NCBI GenBank assembly: GCA_004325065.1
Contig: PITI01000083.1
Location: 1 to 24,038 of the forward strand
DNA length: 24,038 nucleotides
From: Hamiltosporidium magnivora
Taxonomy: Eukaryota > Microsporidia > Dubosqiidae
Direction of reading: 5' to 3'
Positions 1-9,949 of this stretch are shown piece by piece. Made by a program: the position numbers and the translations under genes. Position 1 is the first letter of the stretch. Each line of letters starts with the position of its first letter. The notes beneath the pieces are model-generated. The model worked only from the letters and a program-made list of their open reading frames with translations, did not search any database and was not told the origin of the DNA.

Positions 1-267
1 ATCATTTACACTTGTATTCGTATATGTCAAATACAAAGAAACATTTTTATCAACTATAGGAAGTGGATCATCTTTCCATCTCTTGATCATTTCAATCTCA
101 TCAGATGTAAGCTCATGTAAAGAATCGTCATCGAATTGTGGAGTGTAAAAGTAATTTAAATTATATTCATTGTCAGGTACACATGCATAACTTGTTCTGA
201 TTTCATTCCACTTGTTATTAGTTTTCTTTTTTTCTTTTATTTTTTTTATTGTTCCTACACTTTCCAT
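1..267 (-). CDS. Unrecognised protein, 5' part, runs off the left edge
   Basis: An open minus-strand frame starts at the ATG at 267-265 and stays open for 89 codons to the window edge, so the protein continues to the left. The N-terminus is strongly basic (MESVGTIKKIKEKKKTNNKW) and is followed by a polar, acidic stretch containing QFDDDSLHELTSDEIEMIK. No membrane segment, signal peptide or known motif is visible. I do not recognise the family. The open length in such AT-rich DNA, together with balanced amino-acid use including Trp, Pro and Asp, argues that it is a real gene and not chance. No CCC triplet is seen just before the ATG. The basic lysine run would suit a nuclear or RNA-binding protein, but that is only a guess. 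Confidence 0.7.
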   Translation of the reverse strand, partial: MESVGTIKKIKEKKKTNNKWNEIRTSYACVPDNEYNLNYFYTPQFDDDSLHELTSDEIEMIKRWKDDPLPIVDKNVSLYLTYTNTSVND

Positions 268-1234
268 TGTTTATGCTATTTTGTTTATTTTAATATTTTT
301 TAATAAAACATTTTTAAAACAAAATTTACTATTCTTGGTGTTATTTCCTTGAAAAAAAAATGTTTCAAAATGCATTTTATAAGAAAAAAAGCGTTTTGAT
401 GTTGATAGCAAACGATTTCATACTTAAAATGTTTTAAATTGTATATTTTTATGTATTTTAAAGGTTGAAATTTAATATAAATTTCTAAAGTATAAAATTT
501 ATTTCCTCTTTTTTTATAAAAAAAATTATCATTTAAGTTTTTAATAAATCAAATTTTAATTTAATGATCTCAGTTTTATCTCATAATGTTTAAAAATAGT
601 TTCTAAGGTTTTTATTTATTGATTATATTTTATTCATAGTTATAGATCTTTATATAGGTGTTTTATTTTGTTAAAAAGCTTAATTCAAATTGATTTTTTA
701 TATATAAATATTATCACCTTATTCCTTGCTTTTATAGCCGCTTAAACCTTTAAATTGTTTCTAAAACCTTGGAATTCATATAAATTTTATATTTTTTTCG
801 AATAAATCTTCATATGTTTAAAGACATAAAATTAAATAATATTTTGTAATCTAAAGTGATCATTATACCAATAATTATTCTAAATTCTGATTCATTTGTA
901 TTTTTTATACACATTTAATCTTTTATTTTGCTAAATAATTTTTAAAAAACAACGAATCTGCTTCAATCCCAATCTTATTCACTTAAAATGTGTTTACGAG
1001 TATATTCTATAAAATAATTGTACTTTCTAAAATATATATTGTAATAATTTAGGTGAATTCTACCTTATAAAATCTCCTAAAGAAATTTTTAAAAATAAAA
1101 ACCATCATAACAAATATTTTAATAGCTATAATCTGGTTTATATTTACTTGATAATATTACATATTTAAAAAACTGTGGTACGTGTTATATTGTTTCCTTG
1201 AAATCAACGCGGTTTTGGTTTTAACATAGATAAT
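268..1234. other. Gene-free AT-rich spacer
   Basis: This holds long A and T runs and frequent stops in all frames. I see no ORF, RNA gene or repeat in it. It contains the presumed upstream region of the left-edge gene. Confidence 0.6.
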
Positions 1235-1850
1235 TGATTCTCAGCACTACATCGATATCTAAATCCCAAAGCCTAGATCTATATGGTCTATAAAACCTAA
1301 TTTCTGGTCTAAGCAGAACCCCAAAGTTCGCAAATTTCGATTTTAGAGACTATTACTTACGCCAAAACCAACCCCGGGCTTTCACAATACCATATCGCGC
1401 TTCCACTTACTCTATATTTTCAGATGCAAAGAAAATTTTAGCTAAGATATATCTAAGAGGCTTACATTTAATTCAACTAGACAGATCAATGTCATATCAA
1501 AGTGTATAACCTGCTACTCAACTTTTCTGGCTTTATTAGTTTCATTTTTATACTTCCGTGCGCTATATCTTATAATCTGAGGGAACAAGCCTAGATTTCT
1601 ATGCTTTTATATGGCAATTACCTACCAGTTCAGCTGCAGTCTGCGATTCTGTTAAATAACAAACTACAAAAAATAAAAAAATGGTTTTCCTATTTGTAGA
1701 TTACCTCTTTTTCATACTAAAACCAAGGACTAACCAAAAATAGAATGTTGTTTTATCTCACCGAAAATTTAAACAAGGCTTTCATACATCAATTTCACAT
1801 ACTCAATGTCAAGCCGAAATTTTTTATCCGGTTATTTTCTCTATAACTGT
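1235..1850. repeat. Dispersed repeat family 1, copy A (decayed)
   Basis: This stretch is visibly richer in G+C than its surroundings and matches 4870-5470 in the same order and orientation. Shared landmarks are CTAAATCCCA, AAGATATATCT followed by a short CTTACA or CCTACA block, TATCAAAGT then TATAACC.GCTAC, and AATAGAATGTTG followed later by TTAAACAA and CAATTTCA. Many substitutions and indels separate the copies and every frame is interrupted. The order of the landmarks argues against chance. The type of element is unknown. Confidence 0.6.
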
Positions 1851-3421
1851 AATCCAGTTTAAAAGAAACAAACATCTATAATTTCTCGAAGATTTGTTAT
1901 TATTGGGCTATAATTTAAATATGAAAAATGCACTAACTGATATATCTAGTTAAAATACCGAGCATTTACTCAGAAATACTTTGTATTACAGACAGTACGT
2001 TATTTACTTCATGGTTTCGAATTAAAATTACTCAACATCAACTTTGGTTTTACCATCAGATAAACTTATTTTTCTAAGGTCAAAAGAAAAAATAGTCTAA
2101 ATATATTTAAATTAAACTACAAAGAGCTATAATTTGCAAAAAAATATTTTTTTACTCATAATTTATTTAAATTTCTTGGAGACATCTTGGCATATACTGA
2201 CAACCGAGAAAAATAACTATAAAAATTGAAGAAGTCCAACATACCTTACCTCAATATATATTTAAATAATGCATATCCGAAATCTAATATTATATTTAAA
2301 ACTACGCAGAAATAATTGAAAGCGTTTATCAGATATGAAATAAATAATTTTAAAATTGAAAACTAGTTGATGCGAAAAGATAATGAACTTGAAAAATTCA
2401 TATTTTTATAAAAGAAATTCCATGATTGCGTTTAAAGAAAAAAAATTTTTTTATAATCACAAATATTAGGCTTTTATTATGATAATTTGAATGAAATTAA
2501 AAAAATAAGAACTATAAATTACAAAATAATGATATTGCGAGAGCATGTTATAACTTGGCAATAATGTAAAGCCTTCTGTATACCGAAAAATATTTAAAAG
2601 TGCTAACATACCATTACTAGTCTGTTGAATATACGAATCAAAAGGCTGGTTTACATTTTGCAAACAATACAACTCTGTGTCAATAGAAATTTATTCCAGC
2701 ATCAGGTACATGTTTATTTTATTGAAAGAAACCGATATCATGCTGGAGTACATCTAATAAACCTGTAATGGAATTCAAAAAGTAAAACCAGCCAAATATG
2801 TTGGTAACAATTTTTTGACAAAATACTAGAAATCAGAAAAATAAAGAAATTTGCAAGAAACTTCATCTCGTAATTATGTAAGGTAAAAATAAGTGATATA
2901 AGAAATAAATTTTATTTTAATATACGTGGCAATTTATTTATGAGTAGCTTTTGGATTCGAATATGGTTGCTTCCCATATGATCTAACTATATTAGAAACA
3001 TTTGGCGAATTTTATTGATAACATTGCGCGTATTCATGTAAGAAGATTACGTATCAAATAATATTAGTAAGATTGCGGACCATACAGATGATACAACGAA
3101 AGTTATTAGTTTGGTGCGAATTATACTCCTAAACTTACCTTTTATAGTTTTAAAAATTATTATGCCACTCACATAGTATGAATTCCATATAAATTTGAAA
3201 TATTATGAAATAATGAAATCTACCAAGTCTATTATTTTTTTATAAAATTAATTTATAACGATTTTAAAGGAGATTTTTAACAACTGAAATAGGAATTTAA
3301 AAAACCCAAAATATTTTATTATATCAGACTATGACCAATAAACACATATTCATAGAGAAATTGTAATTTTTTACATAAATATTAGAAAAATATTAGAATT
3401 AAATAAAAAACCACTATGATT
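1851..3421. other. Gene-free AT-rich spacer
   Basis: No supported gene. A 68-codon minus-strand open frame at 2466-2672 is hydrophobic, low in complexity and without family features, and I treat it as chance. An 8-bp inverted pair (TCCAGCAT near 2695, ATGCTGGA near 2743) is the only local structure noticed. Confidence 0.5.
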
Positions 3422-4159
3422 TTATTCTTCAATAATGTTATGTAGAGCTTGTATATTCTTTAGCTCTAGAGAAAATAGAAGTAAGGAATAATACATACAT
3501 AGCAAAAATGATTGCTTAAAACTATTTTTCCTAATTAAATATATGAAAGTTATGATTATTACAAAAACATAACTTAAAGACTTGAATAAAACCAAATCTG
3601 CTATGGTTATATAAAATACTTTAGCGAAAATATTGTTCACACTAATCATAACAAAAATAAAAGAGCAAAATTCTAGAAATAACTCGAATGAGACCTTTTT
3701 TTGAATAAAATTCCAATTATTGTAGCGAAATGAGACAAACAGATACGATAAAATATTTAGTATAGCATATATAGCTTTTGCTTTTGAATCGAAATTCCAA
3801 AGAGAACTAAAATTAAGTCTATGAATTAATATCTCTGATATAATTGATGAATATATCAATACCAAAGTTGTTAAATCGTATTTATCATAACTTCTATTGT
3901 TATCGGAATTAAACGGATTTAATAGATCAGATAAGCTCAACAGAAAAGCTATTATATAATATTTTATAAAAATAGTTTTCAAAGGAAATTCTTGATCTAA
4001 AATATTCCATCTCAGACAAAATGCAAGCACTATAACTAAAAGGATTATCCATTCTAAACATAAAATAATGAAATTATATACCATATTGTAAACTCTATAT
4101 CGTTGATTTCGTTTAAACCTGGCATATTCTCTTTTATTTTTCTTCAAACTCATATTCAT
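3422..4159 (-). CDS. Orphan seven-span membrane protein, copy 1
   Basis: This is a 245-residue protein starting at ATG 4159; a second in-frame ATG two codons on could also serve. The N-terminus is basic (about residues 6-23, KKNKREYARFKRNQRYR). About seven hydrophobic segments follow, near residues 25-49, 62-80, 94-112, 128-145, 157-180, 189-208 and 213-231. It is clearly paralogous to the gene at 8940-9671. Shared blocks include FPLK.IFIKYY, KYDLTT, YAIL, RYNN.NFI.KKVSF, FIYLIRKN.FKQSFLL and LLFSLE.KNI. I recognise no known family, transporter motif or enzyme signature. Conservation of the loop and C-terminal blocks between two diverged copies indicates selection on the protein, so the gene is probably functional. 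The basic N-terminal side predicts a cytosolic N-terminus. The membrane in which it resides is unknown. Confidence 0.85.
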   Translation of the reverse strand: MNMSLKKNKREYARFKRNQRYRVYNMVYNFIILCLEWIILLVIVLAFCLRWNILDQEFPLKTIFIKYYIIAFLLSLSDLLNPFNSDNNRSYDKYDLTTLVLIYSSIISEILIHRLNFSSLWNFDSKAKAIYAILNILSYLFVSFRYNNWNFIQKKVSFELFLEFCSFIFVMISVNNIFAKVFYITIADLVLFKSLSYVFVIIITFIYLIRKNSFKQSFLLCMYYSLLLFSLELKNIQALHNIIEE

Positions 4160-4869
4160 GTATCGGTATATATATTGAAAAATATAATTAAAATTAAAAC
4201 CCGAATATTTTTTTTTAGTTAATTAATTAAAAGGTATCAAGGACAAATCTTTTGTTCCGATAGCATTGTTTATCATAAAATTTAGATTTTCTGGAAAAAT
4301 GCTAGAACTATAACAACTTTTATTTTAAATGAAAAACAAAGAAATTAATTCAAACTATATGCTTTAGAGAATAAATGGTTTTTGACTATAAATATAAAAA
4401 ACATTTCAATTTTATCGTTAATTCTATAATATAATCTAAAAAATTTTCTTTTTAAATTTTCGATTTTTATAAAATATACAATCGAATTTCGATTATGACA
4501 TTATTTGAATTCAAATCCAAGAACTTATTATCTGTGTTGTTTAAAATTAATATCATCTTTTCTTTAAATTATAATTTTCCTAATTTGAATAAATTGTTGA
4601 TTAAGTTTATAATGCTCAAAAAACAGAATACAAGATTTAATTCGGAAGAAGCGAATCAAGTATAAATTTATATTTTCCAAATATCAAATAAATTAAAATA
4701 AAAAAGTAAATAAATATTTTGAAAGTTTTTGTGGTTTGCACAATCTATGGTTCGAAATAAAAATATTTATTCCTTATTTAAAAACCAAATCATTATTTTA
4801 ATTCAAAAATTGCATCTTTTTAAAAAAGTAGAAAGGAATTTGTTTTCAAAACCTTGAAGAAGTCCAGGT
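4160..4869. other. Gene-free AT-rich spacer, includes upstream region of membrane gene copy 1
   Basis: Very AT-rich. A short stretch just upstream of copy 1 (TTAATTAATTAAA near 4218-4231) resembles one at the same place upstream of copy 2 (ATAATTAATTAAAT near 9694-9707), consistent with duplication that included flanking DNA. Nothing else is seen. Confidence 0.4.
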
Positions 4870-5470
4870 TTTAAATTGTCTAACTGCTCTCCAAAAATTC
4901 TACTAGCCCCCTAGACCCTAAATCCCATAGCTTGAATTTAATGAAGTCTAGAACCTATTGTTGGTAAGTAAATGTCCAGGGTTCATAAATTTCAGTTGCC
5001 AAAGAATATTAAACGATGCCACATTTCGCATTTTTAAACCCGCTGCATTTCTTTTTATTCTTTACTTTCCGAATCTCATAAGCTTCAAGCCAAGATATAT
5101 CTCGGCGACCTACATGGGGTACACCTACTGTATCAAAGTCCTACAAACTTATAACCCGCTACCTAGCTTTCCCTGTTTTTTAAAGGGATGTTTTTTATAT
5201 CGCTCAAGCGCTAGGTATTTTGATTCGAGTAGGCAAGATTAGGTTTCATTTGCTTCCGAAGAGAAATCATCTTAATTTAGATCGTGATTTCCGATTTAAA
5301 TACTTTTTTAGGATCAAATTATTTCTTGAACAGGTTTCATCATTTTGTAGAGTTTGTTCGCAATAAAAAATGTCACTTTGTAAAATAGAATGTTGGGTGG
5401 ATTCCATCCCACTCAAACCTTAAACAATGTTTTTCGGACCAATTTCAAATATATATCACCAGGCAGTAAT
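4870..5470. repeat. Dispersed repeat family 1, copy B (decayed)
   Basis: Collinear, same-orientation match to 1235-1850, with the landmarks given there. It lies directly to the left of the hAT element. The 94-codon plus-strand open frame at 4958-5242 falls inside it. Copy A is not open in the equivalent frame, so this frame is unlikely to be a gene. The nature of the family is unknown; it could be noncoding or a heavily decayed transposon. Confidence 0.6.
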
Positions 5471-5527
5471 GTTCATTCAGTATACTATTTCCACTGCCAA
5501 ATAAAGACAAACTATTCAATAATAATA

Positions 5528-5562
5528 CAAGGGTTGCCAAACTTTGTGGCTCGCGAGCCACA
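5528..5562 (+). repeat. Left terminal inverted repeat of the hAT element with internal palindrome
   Basis: The 28-base terminal repeat is followed by three more palindrome bases. Positions 5545-5562 form a perfect 18-bp palindrome centred on CTCGCGAG. The right end has only the half site. Subterminal GGCTCGCG motifs are common in animal hAT elements and are likely transposase-binding sites; that role is inference. Confidence 0.8.
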
Positions 5563-6504
5563 TTGACTTCATAAAAAGTTTCGCAGGCTGAGAACTCATA
5601 AGATTTTCTACGAACGCATTGAAAAGTATATCTTTAATGGTTATCATTAATATTTTAGGATCAAATTTTCAGAACTTCATCCATACGTTCAAAAAAATCA
5701 AAATGTATTTAACCATAGTTTTAAAAAAAAATTTAAATGTAAATAAATATAATTTAAATTAAAAAGGAAGAAATAAATAAATAGAGATGTATGCTTTTAA
5801 AAATATGTTTAATTCAAAGAGTAAAGCATTTTTAATCTCATCATTTCACCAAAAAATACAAAGAAAATTAATATTAAATAATTTTTAATTTATACTTTTG
5901 CCTTTTAAGCTTGGCCTACATGCCGTCAGTTGTCTCATCCTTATTTTACTTTAATAGTATAAATGTTAAAATTAACAATGGCTCATAAAATATGCGTGAA
6001 AAGCCCGAATTTTTATAATTAATTAGGTAAACAGATTTAAATAGATTCTGATAAAATGATTTAAATGCGACTTCAAAATTTGCTACTACAAACTGAGTTT
6101 AATCTAAAGGACTGATAAAATGCATATCTATAATTTGGCGTCGAACCCTGGATTTATTAAAAAAGTTAAATGTTTGTATCACTATATCAATTGGTTAGTG
6201 TGATCTTAATAAAAAAAACATAAAATTATGTCTTTGATAATTTTTTTTACTATTTTTTATCTTTTCTTTGCGAGTGATATTGTTACGTTATGTCGAAATT
6301 ATCAAAACCAACTTCTCAATATTACCCAATATAAAAAAATATCTTATTTGTATAACCAGTATGTTTTTTTTTAATTGCATTACTGAATAAAGAAGCTCAT
6401 AAACTTTATTTTTCGTTGTGAATTTAATTCAACCATACTGTGTTCTTAATTGGTCTTTTTATTCTCTTAATTTGAATAAATATGAATACGGAGAAAAACA
6501 ACTA

Positions 6505-8135
6505 GATAGTGAATGAAAAATTTTAAAGAACAATGGAGTACCTAGTATTTTGCTATTGAGTCAAGCAATACGAAATATGTATTATTTGTAGAGAAACTAT
6601 TTCGGTCATTAAGAATACAATATAAAACTCATTATGAACGAAACTTATAAGTATAATTCGAAATATACTGGAAGTCTAGGTGTGAAGAAATATTAAATTT
6701 TAAAATGCGGGTTAAAATCTCAACAAGCGTTGTTTAAGAAATTAAATGCTAACTAAGAAGCAGCAATCCAAGCTAATTTTCTTGTAAATTATTTATTTGC
6801 AAAACGTGGGGAACCTTGTACAGCCGGTGAATTTATTAAAGATTGTATCTTGCTGCTACATTAGAAATGTGCTCAGAAAAATTAATACGTTCAAAAACAT
6901 TAGTTTGTCTGTCAACACAATAGCGAAAAAAGCAGACGGATTAGTAAAAAATATATTTACATGGTTTTCCGACCATCATAGACACTTATAAAGTAGTTCT
7001 TTGGCTCTTATACTTACCGGTTATTTCCGATATAGCTCAATTTTTGCTTTTGATTCGCGTGTGATCCGAATCATAAAGTGTATGAAGAGATTTTGGACGT
7101 TTCGAGCATTCATTGCAGAGCTACTGAACAAGATATTTTTATAAAGTAAAAAATATATTGAAAAGAATAACCTTCGATAGAAAAACTTTAAGTGTAATAT
7201 CTGATAGTCGAGAAAAATAGTGCACAAAAATAAAGGCGTAGTTGCTCTCGTACTTAGAGTGATAGAAAATGACGAAGCTCAAGCTATCCATAATAAATCG
7301 CATTATTTATTAATAGTAGTAAGGAGGAAACGCTTGGGTATGACAGAAGTTTTAAAACCACTATAACAGCATCTAACCATATCAAATTCAATGCACACAA
7401 TCAAGGCCAATTTCGTGAGCTTATTGAAGAAATAGAAGAAAATGATTGGTCTTGTTCTACAGTAATTTGCTGGCTCAGCCATAGAAAAGTTTTGATGCTG
7501 TTTTCAAATTTGAAAAATCATCAAAATATTTTTGCACTGAAGGTACGCCTTCTTGTTGTGTTGCTAAATAACGAATGGCTATGGGAACTGGCTTTAAATA
7601 TAGATTTATCTAAACCGATGAATGATCTCAGTCTAAAATTATAAGGAACAGCTGTATACTACCAGAACACACTTCATATTAAATAATTTGTCAAAAAATG
7701 GGTTTTTCCAATCCTAAATAAATGAAAAATGTTTCATTAATTCAGGACGGGCCAAATATTGAGTGAACATTGAGCAATGTTAATCCCACCGAAGCCGCAT
7801 TAGAAACTTTAGATATTTTAAAAAAAATTAATAATTTATAATTTTCGTTTAACGGATTTCGATTTGGTAGCAAACTATATTAAAATATTCAAAAACATAT
7901 TTACTGCTGATTCGGAAACTTTCGCACCAGAAATTTAATTGGAAGTAATAGGTATGTATTAGGGAAATTTTAAAAGAAAAATATTTAAACTCTACAATAC
8001 TAAATTTTATAAAAGTCTTTTACATACACAATTTACTAACTTCATTAAGTTGTTTATAGGATTTATTTCCGCTTTTGGCATTACCTATCCTTTAAACAAA
8101 TATTCTCTGCAATGAAATACACAAAGAATATTTCA
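6505..8135 (+). pseudogene. hAT transposase pseudogene, GTF2IRD2/ZBED-like
   Basis: Translating piecewise in three frames recovers the transposase from end to end in the expected order. A remnant of the N-terminal BED-like zinc finger (NFKEQW near 6514, then HYERN) has lost its cysteine pattern. Next come KYTGSL (6660), QANFLVNYLFAKRGEPCTAG (about 6769-6828) and ISLSVNTIAKKADGL (about 6899-6943). A VISDIAQFLLLIRV-like stretch lies near 7020, then EEILDVSSIH, then KNKGVVALVLRVIEN (about 7226-7270). Further on are QFRELIEEIEEN (about 7409) and WLSHRKVL (about 7470), then EWLWELALNIDLSKPMNDL (about 7573-7629). The C-terminal dimerisation remnant FSAMKYTKN is near 8103. At least several frameshifts and stops interrupt it, including one just after SLKL near 7642, so no active protein can be made. 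The order and spacing match the family, in which hAT transposases resemble vertebrate GTF2IRD2, ZBED5 and SCAND3 relatives. Confidence 0.85.
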
Positions 8136-8365
8136 TCATCCTCAGCACTACATTCCTTCAAGAGCCTTGGCCGTCTTCCGTAATACCACTCATCGTTCTT
8201 TTTCCAGTGGGTTAATTTGCTTTTTTTGATTCGTACCAAGATGGTTTCAAAGGATGAGTTGTTAGCTCTACACCCAACCTGGAGAACCCTTTCTTTTCAG
8301 TCGCCTCCCACGAAAAGCAGAAAACGAACCAAGCCAATTCTGCTCCAGGCATGATGGGAAATAAA
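8135..8365. other. GC-rich island inside the hAT element, possible foreign fragment
   Basis: About 230 bases here have a base composition near balance, against a background of about a quarter G+C. It has no open frame of note. On the minus strand it reads with blocks such as GGTTCTCCAGGTTGGGTG and GAGCTAACAACTCATC. These remind me of untranslated parts of animal non-LTR retrotransposons, but I cannot confirm this. It may be a nested insertion in the 3' part of the hAT element, or simply a less decayed piece of that element. Confidence 0.35.
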
Positions 8366-8743
8366 AAATATTTACAGATCTAAATTAACAGACAAGCACT
8401 TGAAACATTTATTGATAATTTAACAGTTAAATTAGACTTACAATTTCAAGAAATTTTTAGCGACAAATCTCAACTACATTATTCTAATTTTTAATAAATT
8501 ATGCCACTAATTTTTTATATTAATTCTGATTTTTAGTTTAAAATAATGGGAAAACGATATGGTTTATAAAAATGTTAAAACTCGAATAAATTTTCTTTTT
8601 ATTATGAAAAATATAAAAAATAGTCGTTAAATGTAATTTTTTTGTATAATATATGGGAAATTATATTATCTTAGCTTAAAAAACGAGCCTATCCTACACT
8701 AAAAAAATTCTGCAGTGGGTGAAAGTAATGTCTGGACTACTGC

Positions 8744-8769
8744 CGCGAGCCGTAGTTTGGAAACCTCTG
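8744..8769 (-). repeat. Right terminal inverted repeat of the hAT element
   Basis: Read on the minus strand from 8769 it begins CAGAGGTTTCCAAACT and continues through GGCTCGCG. It pairs with the left end at 5528-5555. Confidence 0.8.
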
Positions 8770-8939
8770 GCTCATGAAAAATTTTACATATTTCGAAATA
8801 TTAAGAAATATAGAAAATTATCATAAAAGAAAAAAAGTCAAATCATTTTATCATCACAAAATCTGATTAAAATACTCTGCAAAATTAGAAAGAAATATTT
8901 AATGTAAAAATTATTCGAAAATAGAAAAACGCTATCATA

Positions 8940-9671
8940 TTATTCATTATAATGATTGTATAACACGTTAATGTTTTTCATTTCTAAAGAGAATAAAAGT
9001 ATCAAATGATGTATGCTTAACAAAAATGATTGTTTGAAGCCGTTTTTTCGAATTAAATATATGAATGTGCTTAGAATTACAAAAATATAACTCGTAAATT
9101 TGTATAGAAAGAATTCTTTATCGAAAAGGAAAAATATTTTCTCAAAAATACTTTCTGAGACAATAAGCACATAAACGATACAGCAAAACTTGAAAAATAT
9201 AATGAAAGAAACCTTTTTTCTAATAAAATTACAATTGTTATAACGTATAGAAATACACAAATGTATTACAAATTTTAGTATAGCATATAAAATCTTTGAT
9301 TTCAAATCTAAATTATAGCGAAAATCAAAACTATGTTTATCCATCATTAATTCTGTTATGATAGATATATGAATTAATAAAATGGTTGTTAAATCGTATT
9401 TAGAAAAGCGACGAGAGCTTTGAGAATAATTCTGATTCAAAATATTAGATAGACATAATAAAACAGAAAGCAGATAATATTTTATAAAAATAAATTTCAG
9501 AGGAAAATCTTTATCCATCATTTCATATTTATAAGCGACTGCAAAAAAGACTAATAAGAAAAATACCCAAAATAGAGACATATAAAACAAGCCAAATATA
9601 ATTTTGTAAACTCTGGGCAGCATATATTTTATAAATCTAATAAGCTTCTTTTTATTCAGCTTCGTATTCAT
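8940..9671 (-). CDS. Orphan seven-span membrane protein, copy 2
   Basis: This is a 243-residue paralogue of the protein at 3422-4159, starting at ATG 9671. It has a basic N-terminus (NKKKLIRFIKYMLPR) and hydrophobic segments near residues 22-47, 60-78, 93-110, 126-143, 155-178, 186-206 and 211-229. The same conserved blocks occur in the same places: FPLKFIFIKYY (56-66), KYDLTT (91-96), RYNNCNFIRKKVSF (143-156), FIYLIRKNGFKQSFLL (203-218) and LLFSLEMKNI (225-234). Lengths agree to within two residues and I see no disabling change. It ends about 170 bases from the right end of the hAT element. The function is unknown. The two copies likely arose by local duplication and are now separated by transposon debris. 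Confidence 0.85.
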   Translation of the reverse strand: MNTKLNKKKLIRFIKYMLPRVYKIIFGLFYMSLFWVFFLLVFFAVAYKYEMMDKDFPLKFIFIKYYLLSVLLCLSNILNQNYSQSSRRFSKYDLTTILLIHISIITELMMDKHSFDFRYNLDLKSKILYAILKFVIHLCISIRYNNCNFIRKKVSFIIFFKFCCIVYVLIVSESIFEKIFFLFDKEFFLYKFTSYIFVILSTFIYLIRKNGFKQSFLLSIHHLILLFSLEMKNINVLYNHYNE

Positions 9672-9949
9672 TTAAGAGCTATAATATTAGATTTATAATT
9701 AATTAAATGAACCCAAAAAACGATTTTTTAATTTAATACATTAAAAGAATACTAATGATCTAATCTTTTATTCTATTTATATTTTTATTATCGAGAAATA
9801 TTCCTTCTTCTAAAAAACAATAGAAATAAACAAATAATTTTTTTGTCATTTAAACCAAAAATAAAGAATAATTTTTAAGAAACATGTAATTGAAATTCAA
9901 TAGAAGAAATGCATTGCATCAATAATTTTTAGTAAATACATTCAATATA
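9672..9949. other. Short AT-rich spacer upstream of membrane gene copy 2
   Basis: Resembles the start of 4160-4869 only in its first few dozen bases. Nothing else is seen. Confidence 0.4.

Larger units (their letters stand above)
5528..8769 (+). mobile_element. Decayed hAT DNA transposon with terminal inverted repeats
   Basis: The left end (5528-5555) and the reverse complement of the right end (8744-8769) match. Both start with CA, share GGTT, CCAAACT and the terminal block GGCTCGCG, with a 2-base gap and four other differences over about 27 positions. This terminal form is typical of hAT elements of animals. Between the ends lies a broken transposase of GTF2IRD2 type (separate entry). The expected 8-bp target duplication is not visible: the flanks are TAATAATA on the left and GCTCATGA on the right. 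The insertion may be old, or one end may have eroded. The element lies between the two paralogous membrane genes. Confidence 0.85.

Noticed and set aside
2466..2672. 68-codon minus-strand open frame
   Set aside because: Low-complexity hydrophobic product, no family feature, no start-proximal signal. Expected by chance in 1.5 kb of AT-rich spacer.
2930..3000. Minus-strand ATTCGAATCC resembling a tRNA T-loop
   Set aside because: The flanking bases do not pair as a T-stem and no A box lies at the right distance.
4958..5242. 94-codon plus-strand open frame
   Set aside because: It lies inside dispersed repeat copy B. The equivalent part of copy A is not open, so it is probably incidental.
6797..6991. 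64-codon plus-strand open frame as an independent gene
   Set aside because: It is a surviving piece of the hAT transposase (ISLSVNTIAKKADGL motif), not a separate gene.
7021..7227. 68-codon minus-strand open frame
   Set aside because: Antisense to the hAT transposase relic and without features of its own.
1240..8153. 13-mer CTCAGCACTACAT shared by 1240-1252 and 8141-8153
   Set aside because: No similarity extends beyond it, and one match of this length is expected by chance in a window this long.
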